Source: Chitinophaga polysaccharea
Lineage (GTDB): Bacteria > Bacteroidota > Bacteroidia > Chitinophagales > Chitinophagaceae
DNA: 64,000 bases
Assembly (NCBI RefSeq): GCF_007829335.1
Contig: NZ_VIWO01000003.1
Coordinates: forward strand, 372,001 to 436,000
Direction of reading: 5' to 3'
The translations under genes were made by a program, and so were the position numbers. The notes below the pieces were generated by a model that was not told the origin of the DNA, did not search any database, and saw only the letters and a program-made list of their open reading frames with translations. Shown here in pieces: positions 8,248 through 16,840 of the stretch (position 1 is its first letter; the number at the start of each line of letters is the position of its first letter).

Positions 8248-8730
8248 TTATTTAGTTTCAGGCAGTATAGCACCGGCGGAAGATGTCGTATCTGCCGGCA
8301 ATACAGTGGTGGAGTCAAATGTGTTGCCAGTTTGTGGCGCGTAATTAGGAATGATGCTGTCGAAGGTCAGGGAAATTTTCCACTGTCCGTTTTCCTTCAC
8401 CATTTGTAGCACTTCTTTCTGGTGGGCAGATGAGTTCAGGATGGTAACAGCCGCTTTGTCGCCATTCTCTTCTATATTCACCACTTCTATCTTCGCATTT
8501 TTAATTTTCTCCCTTTCTGCTCCACTGCGGCGGCCGTCGAAAATAGCATAGATCTGTATTACCTGTTGGGATTCTTTGGTGGCATAATCCCTTGCCTGGT
8601 CGTAGTTCGAATCCTGAATGGCATGCATAAAGGCCAGCGCCACCTCTTCTGGGGTAGCTCTCTTCTTACAACTGCCCAGCAGGAAGGTTGTAGTCAATGC
8701 CAGTGTCATGATTCGAAAAAAATTGGTCAT
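8248..8730 (-). CDS. lipoprotein, DUF4878-like
   Basis: 160 residues. A lipoprotein signal peptide ends in the lipobox LLGS-Cys20, so the mature protein should be anchored in the membrane facing the periplasm. The mature part TPEEVALAFMHAIQDSNYDQ, an EYATK-like segment and WKISL near residue 125 are typical of DUF4878/NTF2-like small domains with unknown ligands. The C-terminal 30 residues are Thr/Ser/Pro-rich. A near-perfect Bacteroidota promoter (8758-8788) lies just upstream, suggesting steady transcription. Confidence 0.8.
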   Translation of the reverse strand: MTNFFRIMTLALTTTFLLGSCKKRATPEEVALAFMHAIQDSNYDQARDYATKESQQVIQIYAIFDGRRSGAEREKIKNAKIEVVNIEENGDKAAVTILNSSAHQKEVLQMVKENGQWKISLTFDSIIPNYAPQTGNTFDSTTVLPADTTSSAGAILPETK

Positions 8731-8757
8731 GCGGTCGATAATTATAATATATCACAA

Positions 8758-8788
8758 CAAAAATAGGGGTAAACTTCAATTCTGCAAA
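8758..8788 (-). promoter_or_regulatory. Bacteroidota-type promoter for the lipoprotein gene
   Basis: Read on the minus strand: TTTG (8788-8785), a 19-base spacer, then TATTTTTG (8765-8758), a full match to the Bacteroidota housekeeping consensus TTTG-N19-21-TAnnTTTG. The ATG at 8730 lies 27 bases further down. Confidence 0.75.
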
Positions 8789-8988
8789 GTCTTACGACTA
8801 CAGCTACGCTTATTCACAGGCTCCCGGACTGAATTTTCCCTCTCGTAAAAACAGGTGAACTTACGGTAAACGCCGTTAACAAAGAGTTAATATTTGATAA
8901 TCCGGCTATTTTGCCAGATACTAATCCGTCTACCGGGAATACCCCGGAAGCGCAACAGTCCCCACAAAATAGCCGGTAATAAATCGGT

Positions 8989-9945
8989 TTATTTGTCCTT
9001 GTTAGCGTCGTATGCCTTGATGATTGCTTTTACCAGGCGGTGTCTTACCACATCCTCTTCATCAAGTTCCACATGCCCTATCCCCTCAATGTTCCGAAGG
9101 ATACGGGTGGCTCTTTCCAGACCGGATTGCTGATTTTTGGGTAAATCTATCTGGGTAAGGTCACCGGTGATGATGGCCTGTGCAGAAGCTCCAATACGGG
9201 TTAGAAACATCTTGATCTGCAAATCAGTGGCGTTTTGGGCCTCATCCAGGATAATAAAGGAATTATCCAGGGTACGGCCACGCATATACGCCAGCGGGGC
9301 AATTTCAATAACACGGTTGGTCATATAATAACTCAGCTTTTCAGCCGGGATCATATCGTCCAGCGCATCGTACAGGGGACGCAGATAAGGGTCAATTTTT
9401 TCTTTCAGATCTCCCGGCAGGAAACCCAGGCTTTCACCCGCTTCCACCGCAGGACGTGTCAGAATAATCTTTTTAACCGCTTTGTTTTTCAATGCGCGTA
9501 CCGCTAATGCCACTGCCGTATAGGTTTTACCAGTACCAGCCGGCCCTATCGCGAAAATAATGTCATTCTTTTCCGCCATAGCCACCATCTTCTTCTGGTT
9601 GGATGTACGCGCCCTTACTGTACGGCCGTTAGGACCAAACACCAATACTTCATTGGGGTTACGCTCACTGAAATTATCGATTTTTATGCCCTCCTCATCT
9701 CCAAGTATCTGTTCAAAATAGTTCTCCGTAAGATTACCATTCCGTTCCAGGTACTTCACAATCTGACTGATTTTTTCCTCCGCTGTAGCCACTTCTTCCG
9801 GTGCCCCACTCAATTTTAACTGGGTGCCCCTGGATAGGATCTTCAGCAACGGGAATTTCTTTTTCAGCAGATCGAGCTTTCCGTTGTTAACGCCGAAAAA
9901 CTCAATGGGATTAATACTGTCTAAATTGATAATGGATTCAGTCAA
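8989..9945 (-). CDS. phoH: PhoH family ATPase
   Basis: 318 residues. N-terminal RNA-binding KH-like portion (about 25-110, LKILSRGTQLKLSG) and a PhoH P-loop ATPase domain with Walker A GPAGTGKT (about 137-144) and Walker B FIILDEAQN (about 230-238). The family is linked to RNA metabolism and ribosome maturation (YbeZ). The only reasonable start is TTG at 9943-9945: a TAA lies five codons upstream in frame and no ATG intervenes, while the sequence right after the TTG (TESIINLDSINPIEFFGV) is typical of Bacteroidota homologues. Confidence 0.93.
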   Translation of the reverse strand: MTESIINLDSINPIEFFGVNNGKLDLLKKKFPLLKILSRGTQLKLSGAPEEVATAEEKISQIVKYLERNGNLTENYFEQILGDEEGIKIDNFSERNPNEVLVFGPNGRTVRARTSNQKKMVAMAEKNDIIFAIGPAGTGKTYTAVALAVRALKNKAVKKIILTRPAVEAGESLGFLPGDLKEKIDPYLRPLYDALDDMIPAEKLSYYMTNRVIEIAPLAYMRGRTLDNSFIILDEAQNATDLQIKMFLTRIGASAQAIITGDLTQIDLPKNQQSGLERATRILRNIEGIGHVELDEEDVVRHRLVKAIIKAYDANKDK

Positions 9946-10038
9946 TGATTCTATGATTTAATTGTCCAGGAAATCGCTGTTCGTATCGAATATATTTAAA
10001 TCTTGTATAACCTGGAGGACGCAATTGTTAAGCTATCA

Positions 10039-10494
10039 CTAAATTCTGTACCCATTCTGCTTGAAGGATTCCACTTTAGCGGCTATATCCTTGTTGCCTA
10101 AAGCAAGAATACGGGCGGCCAGGATAGCTGCATTACGGGCACCTGCTTTACCCACTGCCAGGGTACCAACCGGTAAACCCGCAGGCATCTGTACGATAGA
10201 ATACAACGCATCAACACCACCAGGTAAACCACCATCTAAAGGAACTCCCAGAACAGGCAGCGAAGTGTAAGCAGATACCACTCCCGGTAAGGCTGCTGCC
10301 ATACCGGCCGCGGCAATAATTACGCCAAATCCCTTCTCCTGTGCGGTTATACACAATTCTCTTACTTTATCCGGATTCCGATGCGCTGAAGCCACAATCA
10401 TCTCATTCTCGATGCCAAAGTACTGAAGGTGTTTCTGTGATTCTTCCATCACTGGCTTGTCACTCTCAGAACCCATGATAATCAAAACTTTCAT
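10039..10494 (-). CDS. purE: N5-carboxyaminoimidazole ribonucleotide mutase
   Basis: Step of purine synthesis that converts N5-CAIR to CAIR. 151 residues with the family's MGSESDKPVM start, SAHRNP catalytic segment and the GMAAALPG / LPVLGVP blocks. The reading frame is open for 41 codons further upstream, but the ATG at 10492-10494 gives the standard N-terminus and lies just after a good promoter, so the longer form is rejected. No purK is adjacent. Confidence 0.96.
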   Translation of the reverse strand: MKVLIIMGSESDKPVMEESQKHLQYFGIENEMIVASAHRNPDKVRELCITAQEKGFGVIIAAAGMAAALPGVVSAYTSLPVLGVPLDGGLPGGVDALYSIVQMPAGLPVGTLAVGKAGARNAAILAARILALGNKDIAAKVESFKQNGYRI

Positions 10495-10536
10495 CTCTTG
10501 ATATTTAAGTAAAAATGTTAATGTAATAAGTTGTCC

Positions 10537-10567
10537 CAAAGATATTGATCGTTTAACAATTTGAAAA
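10537..10567 (-). promoter_or_regulatory. probable purE promoter
   Basis: On the minus strand TATCTTTG (10544-10537) matches the -7 consensus TAnnTTTG exactly; a 19-base spacer separates it from TTTT (10567-10564), one base off the TTTG of the -33 element. It is 42 bases upstream of the ATG at 10494. Confidence 0.55.
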
Positions 10568-10644
10568 AACTGAAAATCCACAGCTAGTGGATAAATGATA
10601 CACTTTACCCGTGCCACCCCTTGTTAATAGCGCTTTTATGAGGA

Positions 10645-10676
10645 ATTGACCTTTCCGGAACATTTTATTACTTTTA
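10645..10676 (+). promoter_or_regulatory. possible promoter of the histidine kinase gene
   Basis: ATTG (10645-10648), 20-base spacer, TACTTTTA (10669-10676): close to but not a full match of the Bacteroidota consensus. A transcript from here would start near 10683, leaving roughly 70 bases before the ATG at 10755. Confidence 0.4.
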
Positions 10677-10754
10677 CCTGTACAATAGTGTTTTTTGTTA
10701 TATTATGCCTACTTTCGGCATTCGGGACACAACGATCATAGTCACAGCTATCAT

Positions 10755-13406
10755 ATGAATGTAGTTATGCTGGAACAGCATTACCGGCACTTGCAACACC
10801 TTGAATCCGCCATTAATGCCTGTGCACTCTCTGTTACAATCAACACTGTGGGAACAGTGACTGCGGTAAATACGCAGGTGGTAACGGCATTACTGCAACC
10901 AGCCGAAGCATTAATTGGGCAGCCGGCTACCAGCATACTCCCGCCAGCCGATCCCCGCCAATGGCAGCGCATCTGGACATCCCTGCTCGCAGGGCAGCCT
11001 GTACAGGAACAGGTCTGCTTCCTGAAACCAGACCAACAACCGCTCTGGGTCGAAGCCGGCATCAGCCCCCTTATGCAGGAAGATGGTACCATGGCCCATT
11101 GCATACTCATTGGCATGGATATCACCGCCCGCAAACTCGCTGAAATCAAACGGGCGCAGAATGAGCCCTACTATAGCCAGGTACTGGAAAATCTTCCACT
11201 TGGCCTTCAGCAGTTTTCTCCGGACGGGACCAGCCTCGACCTGAATACCCGCCAGCGGGAAATATGGGGAGAAACACATGCCTTCTTCACCAAACCAGGC
11301 TACAACTGGCTGGAAGATCCCTTCTACCGCCTCAATGGCCTCGTAGGGATGTTTGATGAAGTCCGTAAAACCGGCAAAACACTCAAACGGGAAGTACTCC
11401 TCAGCTACCGCGAAAAAACTAACGAAAACATCACCAGGCTATACCCGGTATACTTTGAAGCCACCATCTTCCCATTGACCGATCCACAGCGGAATATGGT
11501 CAATATCTTCCTCATATTGGATGATATCACGGAAAAAAAGCTCTCAGAACTCAGCCTGCAGAAAAGCGAAAGGCTCCTCGACAATATCATCGAAAACCTA
11601 CCCATAGGCTACATCCAGTTCGATAACTTCGGCTTTATACGCCGCATTAATCAAACCCAGCGCCAGTTCTTCCAATCGCCGCATCCCACCATGATGCGCC
11701 AGCCCTTCAATGTAATGAACGATAGCCTGGCCACCATGTTCGAATTGGATAAACTCTTCCTCCAGGCCCTGGAAGAAAATAAGTCCCTGCGCGTGGAAAA
11801 ACGTATCGACTTCTCCCAGGACAAACGCTGGACCACAGTCGGACGTGAAGTATACTTCGACCTCACCGTGTTCCCGGTAATTGAGCCCGTGGATAAGGAA
11901 ATGATCGTAGTGGCCCTGGTCAACGACATTACTGATAAAAAAATGCAGGAGCTGGAAAACCGGAAAAACCAGGAATTCCTGCAACAAACCGGCAGCATCG
12001 GCAAAATAGGCGGCTGGGAACTGGACCTGGAAAGTAAACAGGTGCGGTGGACCGACCAGTCGTATTATATCCACGACTGCATCCCCGGATCCCCGGTCGA
12101 CTACGAAAGCGCCCTGTCGTTCTATACCCCCGAAGCCCGCGAAAGCCTGGAAACACTGGTCCATCAGTGTATGAGCACCGGCAAGCCCTTCGATGCCCAA
12201 CTCTCTATTATCTCTGCCCGCCAGCAGCTGAAAAGAGTACGCTCTATCGGTCAGCCGGGATATATAGATGGGAAACTGGTACGCATGTACGGGGTAGTAC
12301 AGGATATTACCGAACAGGTGGAAATAAAGGACGCACTCTCCCGCAATACAGAGCTGATGCGGCTTTTCTTCGATACCATCGATATGGGATACGCCGCTAT
12401 GGAAAGAAACGGCAATCTCAACTTCCTCAACCGCAAGGCTGAAAAGATGATCGGCCATCCGGTAGCCATTGGCAGCAATATCTTCGAAGAATTTCCCCGC
12501 CTCAGTGGCACCGTTTTTTCCGCCCGGCTTCGGGAATGTATACAACAACAAACCTCTCAGTCTTTTGGTATCTACTTCCCGGTGGTCGACAAATGGTACG
12601 ATTTCCTGCTCACCCCCATGCAGGACGGCGGTATTTCTGTATTTATGCGCGATATCACCGACAGCAGGAAATTGCAAAAAGAACTGAGAAAAGCCAACGA
12701 CCAATTATCTAATCTCAATAAAAACCTGGTTAACCAGAATAAGCAGCTGGAAGACTTTGCCCATATTACTTCTCATAACCTGCGGGCGCCCATCGCCAAT
12801 CTCAAGGCGCTGATGCAAATGCATAATGAAGCCATTGCGCAGCACGAGCGGGATCTGTACCTGGGCATGGTACATGAAGTCATCAAAAAAATTGATGAAA
12901 CCCTCAACGACCTGGTGGAAGTAGTACAGATACGCAAAGACGTAAACGTGGAAAAGGAAAAACTACTCTTTGCCGAGCGCTTACAAAAGGTAAAGGATGT
13001 GCTGCTGGTAGATATTGAAACCAGCCATATTCAGATTACCTTTGACTTTGATGAAGAACCAATGATTGAATATCCCAAGGTATACCTGGACAGTATCCTG
13101 CAGAATTTTATCACCAATGCGATCCGCTATCGTTCGTCAGAACGCACGCCCGCAGTTCATTTGAAAACCTGGAAGGAGAACGACAACATCGTACTAAGCG
13201 TACAGGACAATGGGGTGGGCATAGATATGGAACGTTTTGGCAACAAACTTTTTGGGTTCAGAAAAACATTTCACAAAAACAAAGATGCAAAGGGAATAGG
13301 CCTGTTCATTACCAAAACCCAGGTGGAGGCGATGGGCGGTAGTATACGGGCTGAAAGTCATCCTGGCGAGGGAACAAAATTTATTATTACATTTAGATCT
13401 GAATAA
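10755..13406 (+). CDS. multi-PAS sensor histidine kinase
   Basis: 883 residues from the ATG at 10755 (another ATG at 10767; the frame is open back to a TTG at 10695). Five PAS-like sensory modules appear in series, each ending with a PAC-like segment (ITARKLAEIKR, ITEKKLSEL, ITDKKMQEL, ITEQVEIKD, ITDSRKLQK). A coiled linker leads to the HisKA dimerisation domain with the phospho-accepting His674 in TSHNLRAPIANL, and to a HATPase domain with N-box NFITNAIRY, G1 DNGVGID and G2 KGIGLFI. No membrane helix is seen, so it should be cytoplasmic and sense an internal or diffusible signal. The response regulator 9 bases downstream is the likely partner. Confidence 0.93.
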   Translation: MNVVMLEQHYRHLQHLESAINACALSVTINTVGTVTAVNTQVVTALLQPAEALIGQPATSILPPADPRQWQRIWTSLLAGQPVQEQVCFLKPDQQPLWVEAGISPLMQEDGTMAHCILIGMDITARKLAEIKRAQNEPYYSQVLENLPLGLQQFSPDGTSLDLNTRQREIWGETHAFFTKPGYNWLEDPFYRLNGLVGMFDEVRKTGKTLKREVLLSYREKTNENITRLYPVYFEATIFPLTDPQRNMVNIFLILDDITEKKLSELSLQKSERLLDNIIENLPIGYIQFDNFGFIRRINQTQRQFFQSPHPTMMRQPFNVMNDSLATMFELDKLFLQALEENKSLRVEKRIDFSQDKRWTTVGREVYFDLTVFPVIEPVDKEMIVVALVNDITDKKMQELENRKNQEFLQQTGSIGKIGGWELDLESKQVRWTDQSYYIHDCIPGSPVDYESALSFYTPEARESLETLVHQCMSTGKPFDAQLSIISARQQLKRVRSIGQPGYIDGKLVRMYGVVQDITEQVEIKDALSRNTELMRLFFDTIDMGYAAMERNGNLNFLNRKAEKMIGHPVAIGSNIFEEFPRLSGTVFSARLRECIQQQTSQSFGIYFPVVDKWYDFLLTPMQDGGISVFMRDITDSRKLQKELRKANDQLSNLNKNLVNQNKQLEDFAHITSHNLRAPIANLKALMQMHNEAIAQHERDLYLGMVHEVIKKIDETLNDLVEVVQIRKDVNVEKEKLLFAERLQKVKDVLLVDIETSHIQITFDFDEEPMIEYPKVYLDSILQNFITNAIRYRSSERTPAVHLKTWKENDNIVLSVQDNGVGIDMERFGNKLFGFRKTFHKNKDAKGIGLFITKTQVEAMGGSIRAESHPGEGTKFIITFRSE

Positions 13407-13415
13407 ACCCCCTTT

Positions 13416-13805
13416 ATGAAGTTGATCGATACGATTTTTATTGTAGATGATGACCCGATTCACCAGCAGATTGCTAAAATCATGATCGAACGTCAGGCTA
13501 TCAGTAACCACATCCGGGTATTTTCAGATGCGCAGGATGTACTGGACTATCTCCGTACCAACGCCAGCAGTCCCGAAGCCTTACCTGATCTTATTTTGCT
13601 CGATCTCAATATGCCGGTGATGGATGGTTGGGAGTTCCTGGAAGAGTATGCCGGGTTCTGTACACAACTCCCCAAGAACATCCGGATCTTTGTATTGACC
13701 TCATCCATTGATGAGAAGGACAAAGAGCGCGTGAGCAGCTACAGCTTTGTAACCGGCTATCTCACCAAACCTTTATCTAAGGAGATTATTGCGCACTTGT
13801 CTTAA
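13416..13805 (+). CDS. single-domain response regulator (CheY/Rcp1-like)
   Basis: 129 residues consisting only of a receiver domain. Acidic pocket Asp11-Asp13, phospho-accepting Asp63 in LLDLNMPVMDGW, Thr95 in FVLTSS and Lys118 in LTKPL are all present. No output domain, so it must act by protein contacts or as a phosphorelay intermediate. It follows the multi-PAS kinase by 9 bases (same operon) and its 3' end overlaps the convergent rpe gene by 20 bases. Confidence 0.93.
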   Translation: MKLIDTIFIVDDDPIHQQIAKIMIERQAISNHIRVFSDAQDVLDYLRTNASSPEALPDLILLDLNMPVMDGWEFLEEYAGFCTQLPKNIRIFVLTSSIDEKDKERVSSYSFVTGYLTKPLSKEIIAHLS

Positions 13806-14457
13806 GGAGATGAATCATCTTTTCGGGATCGGCAGCGGAAAAGACCGCACTGCCTGCCACTAACACATTGGCTCCCGCCTGGATTAACTGCCCGGCATTT
13901 TCTGGTCCTATGCCTCCATCCACTTCTATCAACGCATGGGCATGATGATCTGTAATCAGTTTCCGCAGTTGCCTGATTTTATGATAGGTCTGCTCTATAA
14001 AGGTTTGACCACCGAAACCAGGGTTTACACTCATCACCAGTACTACATCGATATCACGAATCACATTTTCCAATAGCTCAATAGGCGTATGCGGATTCAG
14101 GGCTACACCGGCTTTCATGCCCAGTCCCTTGATTTGCTGAATATTCCGGTGCAGGTGTATACAGGCTTCATAGTGTACAGTTAAAATATCGGCGCCTGCT
14201 TTTTTGAAATCTGCTGCATACTTCTCGGGCTCTTCTATCATCAGGTGCACATCGCAGGGCTTATTGGCCTTTTGTTTGATCTGGGCAATCACCGGCAGAC
14301 CGTAACTGATATTCGGTACAAACCGGCCATCCATCACATCGAGATGAAACCAGTCGGCCTCACTACGATTAACCATGTCCACTTCTTTTCCCAGCTCCAG
14401 GAAATTCGCTGCCAGCAAGGACGGCGCCACTAAAACAGGATGTTTTTCCAACTGCAA
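13786..14457 (-). CDS. rpe: ribulose-phosphate 3-epimerase
   Basis: Interconverts ribulose 5-phosphate and xylulose 5-phosphate in the pentose phosphate pathway; TIM barrel, metal-dependent. 223 residues. Visible: APSLLAANF, metal/catalytic residues in WFHLDVMDG (His38, Asp40), VHLMI, MSVNPGFGGQ, and VDGGIGPENA with the second catalytic Asp near 180. No in-frame ATG exists at the start; TTG at 14455-14457 gives the right N-terminus. Last gene of the run thrA-thrB-thrC-TPR-rpe on this strand. Confidence 0.95.
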   Translation of the reverse strand: MQLEKHPVLVAPSLLAANFLELGKEVDMVNRSEADWFHLDVMDGRFVPNISYGLPVIAQIKQKANKPCDVHLMIEEPEKYAADFKKAGADILTVHYEACIHLHRNIQQIKGLGMKAGVALNPHTPIELLENVIRDIDVVLVMSVNPGFGGQTFIEQTYHKIRQLRKLITDHHAHALIEVDGGIGPENAGQLIQAGANVLVAGSAVFSAADPEKMIHLLKTSAQ

Positions 14458-14485
14458 TATTTTTGAGTCATGTAAATGTAAGCAA

Positions 14486-15499
14486 TTAAGGCTTCAGTCG
14501 CTGTAAGGCCTCTCTGGCTTCTTTGAAATCTTTTTTGAAGGAAGCAGCTTTGGTATAATCATCTACGGCCATGGCTTTATTGCCTTGCTGCTCCTGGCTC
14601 TCCGCCCGGTAGTAATATGCCCACGCATCAGTAGGTGCTGCTTTGGCGGCCAGGTTAAAATAAGTATAAGCCTGTTTCCAGTCCCGCTTACCCCTGTAAA
14701 TTTTACCAATAGCCAGGTAAGCCGGCTCAAACCCCGGATCTGCTATAATGCATTGGCGATAAGTGGCCAACGCCCGCTCCTGATTATTGAGATAAGTTTC
14801 CTGTGCCTGCCCGGCTTCGTACAGGGGCTGGGCATTGGTCGTATCCATCCGCCAGGCTTGTTGATAATAATCAACGGCCCGGGGTTCTTTCCTGCTGCGC
14901 AACAAATCGCCCAGTTCCATCACGGCTTCAAATTCTGCCTGGTTGCCGGCTGCCTGTATAGCGGTGGTGAGGTACTGGATAGCAGCTGCGGTATCGCGCC
15001 GGTCTTCTGCCATCCTGGCTTTCAGGTAAAAGGCTTTATCACGGGCCTCTTTGCTTTGTGCCAGCACACCGGCAATACTATCGGCCGGACCATACTGTTT
15101 ATTTTCAATCATAGCGGTGGCCAGGCGGTATTGCAGGTACGTATAGCCGGGAGCGATAGCCAGTGCCTTTTCGAAACTGCTGGCGGCTTTGGGATAATTG
15201 TTCACTACCAGCGCGGCTTCGCCGGCGCCGGCCCAGTAATCTGTATTGGAAGGTTGCAGGGAGGCCGCTTTCTCAAAATCAGCCTGCGCCAGCTGCGGGT
15301 TGGTGTTAAACAACAGCAGGGCACGGCGGTAATACAGGGCATCATTTTCCGGAAACCGTTGTATAGAATCTGTAACAGGGCGGATAATATCACTATATAA
15401 GGCCGAATCAGCAGCATTGGCATCAGCTGCGTGACGGGTGCCGGACTCATGACAGCCTACGGCACCCACGAACAACAGGAGGATAAATAAATACTTCAT
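14486..15499 (-). CDS. TPR-repeat lipoprotein
   Basis: 337 residues. Signal peptide with lipobox VGAVG-Cys16, then at least seven tetratricopeptide repeats (e.g. ALYYRRALLLFNTNPQLAQ, WAGAGEAALVVNNYPKAASS, WAYYYRAESQEQQGNKAM). Such proteins scaffold protein complexes at the periplasmic face of the envelope. It sits between thrC (24 bases) and rpe (28 bases), probably sharing the transcript, but nothing links it to threonine synthesis. Partner unknown. Confidence 0.85.
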   Translation of the reverse strand: MKYLFILLLFVGAVGCHESGTRHAADANAADSALYSDIIRPVTDSIQRFPENDALYYRRALLLFNTNPQLAQADFEKAASLQPSNTDYWAGAGEAALVVNNYPKAASSFEKALAIAPGYTYLQYRLATAMIENKQYGPADSIAGVLAQSKEARDKAFYLKARMAEDRRDTAAAIQYLTTAIQAAGNQAEFEAVMELGDLLRSRKEPRAVDYYQQAWRMDTTNAQPLYEAGQAQETYLNNQERALATYRQCIIADPGFEPAYLAIGKIYRGKRDWKQAYTYFNLAAKAAPTDAWAYYYRAESQEQQGNKAMAVDDYTKAASFKKDFKEAREALQRLKP

Positions 15500-15523
15500 A
15501 CTGGCGCCAAAACTACAGAATCA

Positions 15524-16819
15524 TTACCGCATTAACCAGTTTTTAAGCGTAGCATAATCTGCTGGTAATAAGGTAGCTTCTTTTTCCTTGCCGTATAACG
15601 ACATTACCTTGGCTGGCGTGTATATTTCTTCCCGGATAGACTTCGGTGCAGTGTCTTCAAACTTCACAGGATGCGCTGTTTCCAGGAAAACCCCCGTCAG
15701 TTCCGGCGAATTTTGCAGGTAGCGCTGTAAGCCCATAAAACCTACGGCCCCATGCGGGTCCAGCATATAATGATGCTCTTTCCATACCTGTTCCATGGTG
15801 CGGATGGTATCTTTATCATTAAAGCTATAGGCGGTAAATCGCTCTGCCAGCTGGGGAAGGTTGTTGCCGAATAACTGTAAGATCCGTACGAAATTACTGG
15901 GGTCGGCTACATCCATTGCATTGGAGAGGGTGGGCGTAGCGGTACCCGGCTCGTATTTGCCACTGGCCATGAAGCGGGGTACCGTATCATTAACGTTGGT
16001 AGCGGCCACAAAATGTGAAATAGGCAACCCTATGGCGGCAGCCATCATACCGGCGCATATATTACCAAAATTGCCGCTGGGTACAGAAAATACCAGCCGT
16101 GGATGGGCTGCTTTCATTTGTTTGTAAGCCAGGAAATAATAAAACATCTGCGGCAGCCAGCGCGCCACATTGATGGAATTGGCGCTGGTCAATGGCCGGT
16201 GGGCCTGTAATTCTGCATCCAGGAACGCTGACTTTACAAGCTGCTGGCAGTCGTCGAAGGTGCCGGCAATTTCCAGTGCATGGATGTTATGCCCTAAGGT
16301 AGTAAGCTGCTTTTCCTGTAAGGTACTCACCTTTTTAGAGGGGTACAGGATCACTACCTCTACGCCCGGCACCTGGTAGAAGCCATGGGCCACGGCGCCA
16401 CCGGTATCGCCGGAAGTGGCTACCAGCACGGTAACCGGTTGTGTGGCATTGCGGCGGAAATAGCCAAGGCAGCCGGCCATAAACCGGGCGCCTACATCTT
16501 TAAAAGCAAGTGTAGGGCCGTGGAACAGCTCCAGCGCATACATATGACCGGTTACTTTCTGTACCGGAAAAGGAAAATGTAAGGTATCTGCTACGATCTT
16601 TTTTAATGCTGCTTCGGGTATTTCATCTCCAACAAACGGGCGGATGACGTTAAGTCCGATTTCATGATCCGTATAATCTTGCAGGTGACTGATAAACTCT
16701 TTGTCTAAGCTGGGAATTTGCTCCGGGAAGTAAAGTCCCCTGTCTGGTGCTAATCCTTGTACAACTGCTGTCTCGAAATTTACCTGGTGCTGCTTGTTTT
16801 GTAAGCTGAAATACTGCAT
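15524..16819 (-). CDS. thrC: threonine synthase
   Basis: PLP enzyme converting O-phosphohomoserine to threonine, the last step of the pathway. 431 residues. The PLP lysine is Lys107 in GPTLAFKDVGARF; the phosphate-binding loop VATSGDTGGAVA follows. The N-terminus (MQYFSLQN...APDRGLYFPE) is that of the enterobacterial-type subgroup. It lies 21 bases downstream of thrB in a co-directional operon. Confidence 0.97.
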   Translation of the reverse strand: MQYFSLQNKQHQVNFETAVVQGLAPDRGLYFPEQIPSLDKEFISHLQDYTDHEIGLNVIRPFVGDEIPEAALKKIVADTLHFPFPVQKVTGHMYALELFHGPTLAFKDVGARFMAGCLGYFRRNATQPVTVLVATSGDTGGAVAHGFYQVPGVEVVILYPSKKVSTLQEKQLTTLGHNIHALEIAGTFDDCQQLVKSAFLDAELQAHRPLTSANSINVARWLPQMFYYFLAYKQMKAAHPRLVFSVPSGNFGNICAGMMAAAIGLPISHFVAATNVNDTVPRFMASGKYEPGTATPTLSNAMDVADPSNFVRILQLFGNNLPQLAERFTAYSFNDKDTIRTMEQVWKEHHYMLDPHGAVGFMGLQRYLQNSPELTGVFLETAHPVKFEDTAPKSIREEIYTPAKVMSLYGKEKEATLLPADYATLKNWLMR

Positions 16820-16840
16820 GAATAAAACGTTGTTAAAAGG

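Noticed and set aside
10495..10617. N-terminal extension of PurE by 41 residues
   Set aside because: It reads through the promoter and gives a non-family N-terminus; the ATG at 10494 yields the standard MKVLIIMGS start.
10705..10758. 17-codon upstream frame starting at ATG 10705, ending in TGA overlapping the kinase ATG
   Set aside because: Overlap ATGA could couple translation, but the peptide has no bias or conservation evidence and no ribosome site is visible.
11598..12704. Long open frame (368 codons) on the minus strand inside the histidine kinase gene
   Set aside because: It is antisense to a well-supported PAS/HisKA protein, its product is low-complexity Phe/Gly/His-rich with no family features, and its length follows from the GC bias of the real frame.
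14585..15400. Plus-strand open frame of 271 codons
   Set aside because: Antisense shadow of the TPR lipoprotein gene, whose signal peptide and repeats are clear.
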